64,000 nt of DNA from Punctularia strigosozonata HHB-11173 SS5 (taxonomy: Eukaryota > Basidiomycota > Agaricomycetes > Corticiales > Punctulariaceae), in NCBI RefSeq assembly GCF_000264995.1, contig NW_006767442.1, positions 591,894-655,893 of the forward strand, read 5' to 3'. This document shows positions 46,658-57,419 of this stretch, piece by piece. The position numbers and the translations under genes were made by a program. Within the stretch, counting starts at the first letter, position 1. Each line of letters starts with the position of its first letter. The notes under the pieces are model-generated. The model made no database searches. It saw only the letters and a list, made by a program, of their open reading frames with translations, and was not told the origin of the DNA.

Positions 46658-47204
46658 ATGGCCGACAATAGCAAGGGAAAGGCTTGGCCCCTTGCCGACG
46701 CCGACCTTACTAACCAAGTACGCTCTTGTTCACCTCTTCTACGGCGCTTCGCTCATCCTTTCTGCTTCAGATCATGGACTTGGTGGAGCAAGCATCTTCA
46801 TATAAGCAACTGAAGAAGGGTGCCAATGAAGGTCTGTTGTTTGGGCTATGTTGCTCTCGACATAGCACTCATTGCGTCATGAATAGCGACCAAGACCCTC
46901 AACCGTGGTATCGCGGAGTTCATCATTTTGACGGCAGACACCGAACCTTTGGAGATCTTGCTTCATCTGCCGTTGCTTTGCGAGGAGAAGGCGCGTAGAT
47001 TATTAGAAGGCTAGTTCAACCGCTCTAACCGTATCCCATCCTCAGAACGTCCCGTACGTCTTCGTTCCCTCGAAGGTCGCCCTGGGTCGCGCCTGCAACG
47101 TTTCCCGGCCTGTAATTGCTGCGAGCGTCACCACCAATGAATCTCGCGAGCTGCAAAGCCAGATTCAAGCCGTCAAAACTCAGATCGAGAAACTCATCAT
47201 TTGA
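46658..47204 (+). CDS. SNU13: SNU13 / 15.5K RNA-binding protein
   Basis: Exons 46658-46717, 46771-46831, 46887-46990 and 47046-47204 encode 127 residues, matching the family length. The protein binds K-turns in U4 snRNA (spliceosome) and in box C/D snoRNAs (rRNA modification), in the nucleus. The L7Ae domain is nearly invariant: [91 protein letters not shown] and a C-terminal [14 protein letters not shown]. Intron 3 (46991-47045) begins with GC rather than GT; only this boundary keeps CEEKNVPYVF in frame. Confidence 0.96.
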
Positions 47205-48630
47205 TCACCCTCATATGCTGCTGTTTTCGATATTGCTCTTGCTCTACTCCAATGCCAAAATCCAAAGCTTGAACCAGGCTCAGTGTGGCCTGACCATGAG
47301 GGTTGCATAGCTTCAGAGAGCGCCCGCAGTCGTTGCGCTCATAAAGCGATTCGATGCGCCGGCTTCAAGGCAGAAAATTGTGGCATGCATCTGTCGATTG
47401 TCGAGCGTCTCTGTGCGTCGCATCGGATCTTGTCAATGACAATACGTTTCCGTCTACGTCCATCCCTTGATTGCGCTCACCACTCGACTGCGCTAGATCG
47501 TAATGGAGATGAGGTCGGCGGACCGGAGATAATTACATATTACGCGCGCACAGATGATGTGTCTTCGGATATGTGTCTGTCGTCGGGGTTTTGGCCGATC
47601 TTGATCCTTCTTGGGCGCTGATCGAGCAACACCCAGCTGGGCAGCTGTCAGAGTGGGAAAGCGTTGAGTACGGGCCAAAATAGCCGAGTGTGGTTCTCAC
47701 ATGTTCTAAAAATACAGCACTCCTAAGTTCGTCATTGATCCAGCTGCTCGACAGTTTCTAAGGGCCCGGAGAAAGCGTAGCCTCCCGGGTCTCCACAACG
47801 CTCATATATGCCTGGTGAGCTATCTTCCTTCCAGCCGCTGGTCGAGATGGTCTATGCGTGCTGTAAGTGGTACGGCAACGCAGCTCATCTGGGCTTGACA
47901 GGACTCGACTCGTCCGATTCAACAAGTCACTGCAATAGTCCTCATCTCAAGGCGGATGGTTTAAATTTATCGTCAAGGCGTGATTCTCGTGATAGAGTAG
48001 CTTCGGAGTCAGGCACCATGATAGACTCGAACAATTCCCGAACTTGAACCTGTCCATGACATCGAAGCATGCATCGGCACGCCTGACCTTTCCCTGATGG
48101 CATATGCTCGCGTTGGTGCTGGCAGTGGAGACCATGGTGTGTTCATAGCCGTCTCGCGCAATCCAATCCATCTGAGAAAGACCCGACAGTGTTTATAGGC
48201 GCGGCAAGCACGCTTCCTGCGCCCGCAACGCCTGGCAATCGGGTCCCCAGCGCCAGTAAAGACACTACCTCACAGACCCTGTTTCTTCTTCATCGAAATG
48301 ATGCACGAGAGATCGGACAGACTGTGCGATAGTGCCTTGCTGGTTTGTGCCCCTTGATCCCGACAATTTCCATACCGCGGGCATCCTTGTGCCATTCCGC
48401 CGTGGTCATACCGCTCTTCGGCAATCACAACCACCTTCATGCGCGGCCGAACACCGTTAAAAACCATGGCGGATGCATCTCCCACGACGGTCATTTGGGC
48501 GTATGCAACTGTCAACGGAGTGTAGCGCTCATAGCACGCGATGGTGATGGACGACACCGTTGGCGATAGCGTCATGAGTCAGGATGTGCAGCTTGCGCCG
48601 CGGTTCAGGACACAGCACCAGAAAAATGCG
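47205..48630. other. Intergenic stretch with one ambiguous open frame
   Basis: A 101-codon frame at 48,270-48,575 (minus) encodes AQMTVVGDASAMVFNGVRPRMKVVVIAEER, which looks protein-like but matches no family I know and has no visible partner exons. The remaining frames are short. It may be a gene fragment. Confidence 0.35.
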
Positions 48631-48637
48631 TATAAAA
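48631..48637 (+). promoter_or_regulatory. TATA box of the lysozyme-like gene
   Basis: TATAAAA lies 75 bp upstream of the ATG at 48712, placing the likely transcription start near 48,660. Confidence 0.6.
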
Positions 48638-48711
48638 GCTGACCATATATGCCTCCAGACAATCCAACAACCTGCCTCTTCCTGCTAACGAGAGTTCAGG
48701 GAATCTTCAAC

Positions 48712-50251
48712 ATGCGTGTATACCCTTTGGTCCTCCTTCTTGCCTCTATGGGCGCGCAGGCTTTGCCTCCGTCCATACAGAGGCGTCAAAATACTATCCC
48801 GTCGTATGTATTATCACTTTCATCCCGGAACGCTGTATCGTCTGAAAGTCGTCTGTTAGGACGTATGATTCATCGATCGCCTCTCTGATGTAAGTCAGCT
48901 TCATGCAGTGAAGTATGCCAGTTGTTGACATTTCTCTCGCAGTAATTCAATCGGGACGCAGCGTGGCGTACCGGACACGGTTATGCAAGCTGCCTTCGAG
49001 ACCGCATGGGTATGTCATTGAAATGCATCCATTACATCGCATTCCTAAGATGAATCACAGGTCGAGAGCCATATCAGTGCGTATTCATTGGATATCTTAC
49101 AGTCCCGTAGACTGTAGCTCATCCAATGCATCACTTCAGACAACCTCAACTTTGGAGACGCGGACAGCTTGGGTATACGAACAGATTTTCCGTGTTCGAG
49201 AGCCTTGCTGATTCCCCACCACCATAGGTGTCTTCCAACAAAGACCTTCTCAGGGCTGGGGCACCGCCGCTCAGGTACAAGATCCTACGTACGCGACCAA
49301 CGCGTTCTTCGATCAGGTTCGTATTTCATGGATGGCAGCGTCATTGCCACCTCAACGCCCTCATCGCACTGTATTTTCAGGCTATGAAAGTCTACAACAA
49401 CAACCCTTCGCTCGCTCCGGGCGATCTCGGTAAAGTTCTCCGCCATATAGCATGATCGCTGTCCTGAACGAAAGCCCTATAGCCCAGAAAGTTCAGCACT
49501 CTGCTTACCCTGATCGGTCAGTGAACACATTCTCGCACGTAACTCGGAACCTCACCATGTGAGCATCTAGTTACAACCAGGCCGCGGACCGCGCCTCCAA
49601 GATTCGCTCGGATGTCCAGGATGGCGACGCTAGCGGCGACGAAGATGATGACTCAGGTGCGTCTCGGAGACTTGTGTTTATTGATCACCTAATATTCATT
49701 TTGCTGTGCGCTCGATAGATGACGATCTTGACCTCAGTAAGATACTTTCCCCTCTGTTCGAATGGCGACTCACTAACGTATGTCTCTTGCAGTCGATGAT
49801 GAGGATGATGACGGCGAAGTACGCCAGCATTGTTGCAGGAGTGGCTTCCGAATGCTCATTCGCTATTTATCAGGATGATGACGTGGACGAGGACGGTGAA
49901 TTCCCTGATGGTGGGGACGATGGTGGGGACGATGGTGGGGACGACGGCGGGGACGACGGCGGGGACGATGGCGGGGACGATGGCGGTGATGACGGTGGTG
50001 ATGACGGAGGCGATGGTGGTGACGGAGGTGACGGTGGCGATGGCGGCGGTATGTCGCATGATCGTATCTCGTCCTCCTTACTGAAGTGTCGCCCTGCTAC
50101 TCACAGGTGATGGCGGAGGAGGAGGAGATGGAGGTGCGTCTATCCGCTCCATGGCAAAGGTCTTCAACCCGCTGATGTCTTTTTGGTAGGATGCCGCCGT
50201 CGCCGCGACCTGGAGGGCCGGGAGATAATCAGCTGCGACTTTGAGTTCTGA
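48712..50251 (+). CDS. Secreted lysozyme/lytic-transglycosylase-like protein with Asp/Gly repeat tail
   Basis: Thirteen exons (48712-48803, 48943-49009, 49061-49076, 49140-49172, 49228-49316, 49381-49429, 49483-49516, 49571-49656, 49719-49736, 49793-49818, 49874-50048, 50107-50133, 50190-50251) give 257 residues; every junction is in phase. Residues 1-17 form a signal peptide, and IQRRQ near 23 offers a Kex2-type site. The domain, about residues 33-130, reads GVPDTVMQAAFETAWVES, NLNFGDADSLGVFQQRPSQGWGT, QDPTYATNAFFDQ and VQHSAYPDRYNQAADRASKI. I recall the same pattern in secreted actinobacterial proteins. The ES...G-x-FQQ layout resembles the catalytic Glu motif of goose-lysozyme/SLT enzymes. 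The rest is an acidic tail, first Asp/Glu-rich, then GGDD repeats, then CRRRRDLEGRE. Enzyme activity is inference; an antibacterial role would fit a secreted fungal protein. Confidence 0.78.
49906..50048 (+). repeat. 12-bp imperfect tandem repeat coding Gly-Asp
   Basis: About twelve copies of a GGTGGGGACGAT-type unit encode GGDD and then GGD blocks. The unit drifts (gacgacggcggg, gatgacggtggt), so the repeat is old enough to have diverged or is under selection for its peptide. It lies entirely in exon 11 of the lysozyme-like gene. Confidence 0.9.
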
Positions 50252-50912
50252 TCCGGAAGGTTGGTTAACTCAATTACCTTAGCTTTCTGACCTTGATCTG
50301 ATCATATGTGCCTTGTCAGAATGTCTCTTCCCTCTTCTTCTCTGCGATTATTGCCCTGGGTCGCACTCTGCCAAGTTTCACGACATGCCAATGGCCATCG
50401 CTATTGTCATAATCGACTAGTCTCGAGGGCTAAGGCGGGAATGAGAAGCTCTTCAAATTGATATCGTTTTGTGTTGTTGGTTCGCTAATGTCGTTGGTAT
50501 CATGAATTCCAAAATTCCGCATTCGAACCAGCTCGAATGACCACATCCGTCTTACCATGTTTTCCTCATACAGTTTGCTGTGCGAATTATCATGCATATA
50601 TCTTCATCAACAACATGCTTCCGCCTTCGTCTATTGTTGCGTTCACCGCGGGGGGAGTGAAAATGAATGCCAAAGGACGATTCAATCGCGTCGTCCGCCT
50701 GCTACGAAAGCATCCAAACCTGGAGCATCTTGCGCGGACTCGCGCCCTGCCCGAGGTGAACCTGGCGCGTCATGAGTCCGCGGAGACCGTCCCGTGTGCT
50801 GCCTCGTCTGATATGTCAGATAATCAATCAGGGTACAGGGAGAGATATTTTTTATTGAATATCCAGGTGACGTTGCATTGGGAATGTATACTACGGAGTA
50901 CATTTGCAGACG
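50252..50912. other. Convergent 3' region
   Basis: It separates the stops of the lysozyme-like (+) and glutaryl-CoA dehydrogenase (-) genes. A 140-codon plus frame has no motif and overlaps the dehydrogenase end. No repeat was seen. Confidence 0.5.
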
Positions 50913-52908
50913 CTAGTTCGCGAAAGCCGCCAAACCTGTCATCGCCTTGCCTAATATGAGGGTATGGATATCCTTTAAGAGAGTAAGTCAAATGCCAATG
51001 ATATGTACTAAGACTTCCCAAACTCACGTATGTCCCTTCGTACGTGTTCGTAACCTGCAAATTCGCCACATGTCGGCCGATATGGTATCTGATTTGGCAT
51101 GGGGTCAGCTTCCGAACGACGGAGAGACATACATGACTCGCTCATCAGCACAGGCGTTCCCACCGAGCACGTCGAGCACTCTCCGGGAGTGTTCGAGCGC
51201 CTTTCCGCAGTTATTGCGTTTGACGAGGCTAACCATTTCCGGCGCGAGTTTGCCTTGGTCCTTTAGCCTACCTACTTGCAACGAGGCAAGAAGTCCGAGA
51301 GTAACTTCGCTCTGATGAACCCGATGAGAATGCGGACAATATCATAGAGGGCGCCTTGAGCACCTGAGCGTCAACTAGCTTCTTCTGGACAAGCTGGAAG
51401 GAGCCGATAGGGCGGTCGAATTGCTTGCGTTCCAGCGAGTACGCAAGGGCACGGCTGACGCAATCCTCCAATGCGCCCATGACACCCCAAGATATGCCGT
51501 ATCTGGGAAGTGACTAAGTGCTGCAAGCGGCGGGTGCGTGTCGGTATCTACCTTGCGTTGTTCAAGCAGCTGAACGCGCTTCCCAAACTCCTTGACTTCG
51601 GCAAGAGAGCATCATGCGACACTTTCACGTTGTCCATGAACACAGATCCTGTTAGAGACACCCGAAGGGCGAGCTTGTTCTTAATAGGGGGAGCCGAAAG
51701 GCCTTTCATGCCCTGTAGATGGCGGTATCAGTAAGGTGAAGCCATAGCAAAATCTTCCCATACTTACCTTCTCAAGTATAAATCCGCGGACTTTGTTGTC
51801 CCATTTGCACCGGGCCCATATAACAAAAACGTCCCTGGGTAAATCAAATGTCGTCAGCAGGCGCATATGCAACTGCTCCTTGCGCGGGTAACCCACGCAA
51901 TAGGCGCATTGCTAATCCAAGTCTTGCTGCCATTAATTACAAAACCGCCGTCAACCTCTGCTGCGGTAGTCTCCATTCCTCCAGGATCCGAGCCATGGTT
52001 TGGTTCCGTCAAACCCTTGATGTATACGATAAGTATTGTTCGCGGGGAGAGTTTTAATAAGCGTACAAAGCATCCGATCAGGTCGCCTTTGGCCAATGCC
52101 GGTAGGAAGCGCTCCTTTTGGAAATCGGAACCGAATGCATGAATGGGGTGCATGACGAGGGACGATTGCACAGATGCCGTAGAGCGGTACCCGGAGTCTA
52201 TGCTGATAGAAACTCGTCAGTGTGTCGCCACAAATAGAGGCTCAAAGCAATTTACCGTTCAATTTCGCGAGCAATGAGTCCATAAGCAACACTGCTCGCG
52301 CCGGCACAGCCGTAACCATCGATTGTCGGCCCAAGGAGACCTGGTTAGCGGTGAGCCTCAACAGGGTGATTATACGATGGAATGTGTCAAGGTACCAAGT
52401 TCGCCCATCTCCTTCATTATCTCAGGTGTGAATTTCTCTGTGCGCCATGCTTCAATAACTCGAGGAGCGAGTCTCTCCTAAATGCCATTATGTGGAAAGA
52501 ATAACGGGGTGTGTATGAAGGGCACATACCTGGCAATAAGATCGCGCCGTGTCCCTTGAACAAGCGGGTGAGCCCCTGCCACTGTAAAAGCCTGAATAAG
52601 GTCTCACCGTATGGCAATCTCATCCTCAGTTAGCATCGACTCCAAATCCAGCGAATCCTATACAACCTCTGCGTCGGACAAAAGCCGTGCCATAGCGCCC
52701 TTTCAGCATCACTCACCTCCCAGTTGAAGCTGGTCGTTTCTGTACATCCCAATGAGTATTGGTATTCTCAAAGATAGAGGAGAAACTCGCTTGGATTATA
52801 GGCCATCGAAGTTGACACAAATCTTCTTCCAATGCAGCGTCTGGTCGTCGCAGTCAAGCTGCGGCTCGCTGCAGAGCCCCTGAAGGCGGGTATGGTTGAG
52901 ATTGGCAT
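50913..52908 (-). CDS. Glutaryl-CoA dehydrogenase, mitochondrial
   Basis: About ten exons form an FAD-dependent acyl-CoA dehydrogenase that oxidises and decarboxylates glutaryl-CoA to crotonyl-CoA in lysine and tryptophan breakdown. The start at 52908 gives [24 protein letters not shown], a mitochondrial presequence. Family blocks: [184 protein letters not shown], and [23 protein letters not shown] with the catalytic Glu in YEG. The join from presequence exon to second exon (about 52,745-52,790) does not resolve cleanly in phase. It is divergent from the dehydrogenase at 53.4 kb. Confidence 0.9.
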
Positions 52909-53443
52909 TGCTGATCACCAACTGCTGATCCGACTACATAAAAATCCCCGAAATGTCAGATGCGAATGCCTACGCAGCCTGAGCTTGCAGTACCTTGAGG
53001 TTTGCTGAACGGGGCGCGAATGAACACTCGGATCTACGTGATGGATCCGGAGAAGTGCGGGGGGCTTCCGACTCGGCATCCTCGGGTTACCGCTACCGGT
53101 GGCTGTGTTCTCGAAATCAATTCAGCCTGAGCACTACGCTTGACTGAGACTCGTTGACGGCTGTTGATCATAGAGACCTCAGAGTATCGTCCTCTGGAAA
53201 TACTGTCATCGGGCACGATATCGTCTTGTTCGGATTTCCGTCATGCAGAATAATCCGCAGCCTTTGTGGATGTGATTCGGGTACATTACGTAAATCATAC
53301 CGGCAACCGGATTGCCGTGTTGGCCGTGACCACGGAAGGATGCAACAGCCATGGACAGGCTCGTCAAGCTGCTCGTCCGACCACCCTACTTTGTCGGTCA
53401 TACTACTGTACTCTACACCTTCTGACCCAGTCTGCCGTACACC
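52909..53443. other. Divergent intergenic region
   Basis: It holds the promoters of glutaryl-CoA dehydrogenase (-) and the short-chain dehydrogenase (+). Short frames on both strands have no motif. Confidence 0.5.
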
Positions 53444-54546
53444 ATGGAAGCATTGGATCTCAACAACTTGTTCGGCGTGAAGGACAAGGTCGTGCTGGTT
53501 ACGGGCGGCAGTCGAGGCATTGGCAAGATGGTTCGCGCAGTACTCATATTGTCTTAAGATATATGTTCAATTGTCGTGTGTCTAGATTGCCACAGCATTT
53601 GCGTTGAATGGTGCGAAGGTGTATATATCGTCACGTTCGGCAAAGGACTGCGAGGCTACCGCCAACGAGCTGAACGCCTTGTGCCAAGATGTGAACAAGG
53701 CTGGCGGTGGACAGGTTATTCCCATCGCCGCGGACCTACAGAAGCTGTCTGAGGTGGAAAGGCTAACCGCAGAAGTTGCCAAAAGGGAGAAGTACCTGCA
53801 CGTCCTGGTTAACAATGCCGGCGCGACGTGGGGCGCGACGATCGAGGAGTTCCCCGTTCGTGTCCAAGTCCACTCCGTGTTACATCGACATCTAATGCCT
53901 TCTTGGCAGGATGAAGCTTTTGCGAAGGTCATGACGCTCAACGTGCAACGAGTGTTCACTTTGACGCAGAAATGTCTGCCTCTTCTTCGCGCTGCGGCGG
54001 CGCGGGGCAAGCGGGGCGATATTTGGGAAGACCCTGCGAGGATTATCAACGTAACACATACCTCAACTTTACCGCCCTTTCATCGCTTGATTTCCGCGAT
54101 CCTAGATTGGGTCGGTAGCTGGTTTGCGCGTGCCGGACTCTGAGATGTATTCCTACTCAGCATCGAAAGCCGCAGTACACCACCTCAGCCGGAACCTCGC
54201 CGGCAGGCTGGGCTGGGAGGGCATTACGAGCAACTCTATTGCCCCAGGTCCGTTCGAAAGCAAGAGTGAGTAACCTATGTGCTGCTTGCAGTTGTATTAG
54301 CCTCTGAATACTCGCTCACTAGTGATGGCCCACACGCTTCGCACCGCTGGGGATGCGTTAGTCAGGGGCATCCCGCTGTATCGCATCGGAAGTCCCGAGG
54401 ACATCGCGGGGACAACGCTGTTCCTTGCGAGCAGAGCTGGCGCATACGTCAATGGGGCTACAATCAGCTTAGACGGCGGTCGAACGACTCGGATGACCGG
54501 CGGCAAATGGGTGCACAGTGCTAAACGCCCATCCGCGAAGTTGTAA
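53444..54546 (+). CDS. Short-chain dehydrogenase/reductase (3-oxoacyl-ACP reductase-like)
   Basis: Exons 53444-53530, 53586-53855, 53910-54050, 54106-54265 and 54323-54546 encode 293 residues. It is a classical SDR using NAD(P)H: cofactor loop VLVTGGSRGIGK, ISSRSAKD after the second strand (an Arg/Ser that often favours NADPH), LVNNAGATWG, MTLNVQRVF, catalytic YSASK with the upstream Ser in IGSV, NSIAPGPFESK and SPEDIAGTTLFLASRAGAYVNGATISLDGG near the end. The arrangement resembles fungal RhlG-like 3-oxoacyl-ACP reductases. The substrate is not defined by sequence, and no membrane or targeting segment is seen. Confidence 0.9.
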
Positions 54547-54707
54547 TAGTAGACTGAAGAGGTGAATGGCAATGCGTAAGAGCAACGGATCATGTTGTAG
54601 AAGTTGCCAAAACATTGCAATACATACCTGTTAGGAAGAGACAGCATCTTGCGTAGAGCAAGCTGAGAATTCGCACACCGCCTCAATCATGGTTACTTAC
54701 ATCGAGC

Positions 54708-55507
54708 ATGTCTGGCAATTTGGATTCCTTCGTTTCATCCTCACGGCCACCTCCTGCAGCCTCAGCAACCTCGCAGGAGATTCGTGACCGCAGTTCGACG
54801 TTTGTAGCGACCATCTACCGAGCCTCTTCTCCCAGGCTGGCCCGAGAAGCCATCAATCACCACAAGAACGTGGTTCATGCGTCCAAGCCTGCTAGCCACG
54901 AGATTGCAGCCTGGAGATGCATGGTGCTCAAACCGGGCAAAACTGGGCTCAGTGAATCGATTGAAGACGACTTTGAGCTAAGTACCGGGTGGGATGACGA
55001 TGGCGAGCGCTTTGGTGGGGTTAAGATTCTGAAGACGATGGAAGCAGAGGGTATCATCGATGCCGTGGTCATAGTGAGCCGATGGTAAGTAGTCTCTGAT
55101 GGTCATGCTTCATTGTAGGTGATGTCGAATGTCGGAATAGGTACGGAGGCATTATGCTAGGCCCAGCGCGATTTGAGCATATGGAAACATGCACGCGCGA
55201 AGTCTCTCGGACGTTCAAGCTCACGGATGAGTTGGAGGAAACTATCACCACCATACGCAGCTTGGACGACATTCTCGCCGATTTGCGTCGGGAATACGCG
55301 TCTCTATCCTCCAGCGAAACGCAAGGCGAAGGGACCACAGATAACGGCGCTGAGAAGAAGCGCCCAACGGTGGACTATTCCGCGATAATGCAGGAGAAGG
55401 ACCTGAAGAAGGCGAGGAGACTCATCACTGCGAGGGAGAACTCTATCAAAAGCGTCAAGGCCCTCATAGCGAAGAAGAACCAGCCAGATGCCTTGCCAGG
55501 GTCATGA
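54708..55507 (+). CDS. UPF0029/IMPACT-family protein
   Basis: Exons 54708-55084 and 55141-55507 encode 247 residues. The UPF0029 fold is marked by SSTFVATIYRASSPRLAREAINHHKNVVHASKPASHEIAAWR, then DDDGERFGGVKILKTMEAEGIIDAVVIVSRWYGGIMLGPARFEHM, in which SRWYGG..LG is the family signature. In Yih1/IMPACT this domain follows an RWD domain that modulates the eIF2 kinase Gcn2; here there is no RWD domain. Instead a C-terminal helical part follows (LDDILADLRREYASL, EKDLKKARRLITARENSIKSVKALIAKK). It therefore resembles the shorter yeast YDL177C type of unknown role. The start ATG follows CGAGC directly, 162 bp after the previous stop on the same strand. Confidence 0.88.
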
Positions 55508-55834
55508 CCCTGTCGTTGCTCTCAGGAATCTCCGCGAGCAATCGCATGGAGACCGTTCCATCTCGACCCAGGAATCACCTGCGTTACTCAGACGATCCTC
55601 GGTTTCATTCGCGATCAGACCATGGCCTATAACATGCAGATTGGGTTTCGATTGTGAGCGAGGCAGAGTGCGGCTACCACTCAAGAGAAGGAACAACGTC
55701 ATTCCATATCACCTGCTAATGCCCGTCCCCCGAAGATCCCGACCCAGGAACCTTTGCAAGCTGGTAATGGACGTAGCAGGTGCTTTTCACGAGTATCCTA
55801 TCCAGACAGTGTTGATTGGTGCAAAACAAGTGGA
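55508..55834. other. Convergent 3' region
   Basis: It lies between the stops of the UPF0029 gene (+) and the MFS gene (-). It has no gene that I can support. Confidence 0.55.
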
Positions 55835-57419
55835 TTACATGCGCCACGAGTGCTTGGCCGTTCGGCGGGTTTCGGCCGTCTTTCTATAGGCCTCGTGCCA
55901 AACCCATGCCACAGATAGGGTCGCACTGGCAAGAAGAGCGGAGACGAGGACGGCGGAAGGCCAATACGCCTTTGGAATAGCTGCGCCACCGCTGCCTCGA
56001 ATGAGAACGCCGGCAATGGGCGCGCCGACGAGTCCGCCGAATCCGCGCAGCATGTAAAGCAGACCATTGACGGACGCATACTGGGCGGGACCAAATATCT
56101 CGACGAGTGACGCTGGGAAGAGCGAGACGTAGGCGCTGGCGAACGTACCATAGGCGAGCGAAAAGGCTATGAACAGCCCTCGACTGCCCTCGTGTCCGTT
56201 CAAGAGGGTGGATGGAATCCAGAACGCGGCCGTTCCCATGGTGCTGACGAGAGTCGTCAACACGAGAGTGTTGATACGACCCAGCCATCGATCGGCGATG
56301 AAGCCAATGACGATCTTGCCTATGGCGTTGCAGGCGTTGTTGATTGCGATGAAGTTGGCACCGGCCGTAGCGCTGTAGTCCAACGTAGCTGCGTAGGTGG
56401 AGAAGTAGAAGAGCGGGATGTAGTATGCAGCACCGTGGAACGTCGTTCCGAGAGCCTGTGCAGTGAACGCCTTGCTCTTGGCCACTCGCCAGTTGACGAG
56501 GGGTACGACAAACAATCGTGAGAGGAGGGACTTTCCAACTGCGTTCTCTTGTTGCCTGAGGCGGGATTTGCTGGCTTCGTCCCAGTCGAGGACGAAAGTG
56601 GCCGCTATTATGGTTGCTGCACCCACTGAACCGGTGATCCTGAGACCGGTGCGAAAGCCGTACCGCTCATTCATCGCCTGTATGGCAGGCGCCCAGACGA
56701 GGCCTCCGACTCCCGTGCCAGAGAGAATGATACCCATTGCAAGGCCGCGCCTCTTCGCAAACCATGTCGGCGTGACGGTCACGGCCGTAATGTAGGCTAT
56801 GCAAGTACCCATCCCGAGCAGGAAGCCCTGGGTGAGCAGGAACTGCCAGACCGTCTGACTAAAACTAGCGAGCAAGCAGGCCAGGAAAAAGAGTGCGCCG
56901 CCGAGAGCAAGCACGACTTTCGGTGAGAAGCGCTTAACCCAGGCGCTCGCCAGAGGCGCTGCTATTTGCATGAAAGCGACCGATAGTGTGCCAATGAGGC
57001 CGATGGTGGCGGTAGAGGTGCCGGTGAAGGGGTTGCCAGGTTCCGCGGACATTTTCTCGTACAGGCTCTGGTATACTCCAAACGCGAAGTTGATGCCGCA
57101 GCACATAAAAATCACGGTAAATGCTGAGATGCAAATGACCACCTCCCGCCTTTCCAAGCAGAAGGGGCGCGCATGCATGAGTTCATGGAGCTGATAAGCT
57201 TCTAGTTGACGCTGCTCACATATGCTTCGGCTTGGTCTCTGGGGACGCAGAGGCCGCAATCACTTGTTCTCCTGAAGCGGATACGCTCAAGGGCCGTGTT
57301 ATCGAGACCGTTGTTACAACCTGCGCAGGAATGGCTGAAGTCGAAGCGTGTGTGCTTGAGTCAAGGCGGTTGAGAACATGCTCTTCTGCGCCGCTCGCGT
57401 TTGTTGGCTGCGAACTCAT
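55835..57419 (-). CDS. Monocarboxylate-transporter-like MFS permease
   Basis: Two exons (57419-57220, 57149-55835) encode 504 residues. After a Ser/Thr-rich cytoplasmic N-terminus comes a 12-helix major facilitator protein: VVICISAFTVIFMCCGINFAFGVYQ, GLIGTLSVAFMQIAAPLAS, FLLGMGTCIAYITAVTV, then WFAKRRGLAMGIILSGTGVGGLVW, the loop and fifth-helix signature of the fungal MCT/MCH group. The second half includes FGPAQYASVNGLLYMLRGFGGLVGAPIAGVLI. Fungal members move monocarboxylates, riboflavin or other small molecules, and the substrate is unknown. The 70-nt intron was placed so that HMREVVIC is continuous. A start 63 bases further upstream is in frame but less likely. Confidence 0.9.

Noticed and set aside
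49856-50059. 67-codon minus-strand frame in the Asp/Gly repeat
   Set aside because: A repeat-generated shadow (Thr/Val/Ile periodicity) with no independent support.
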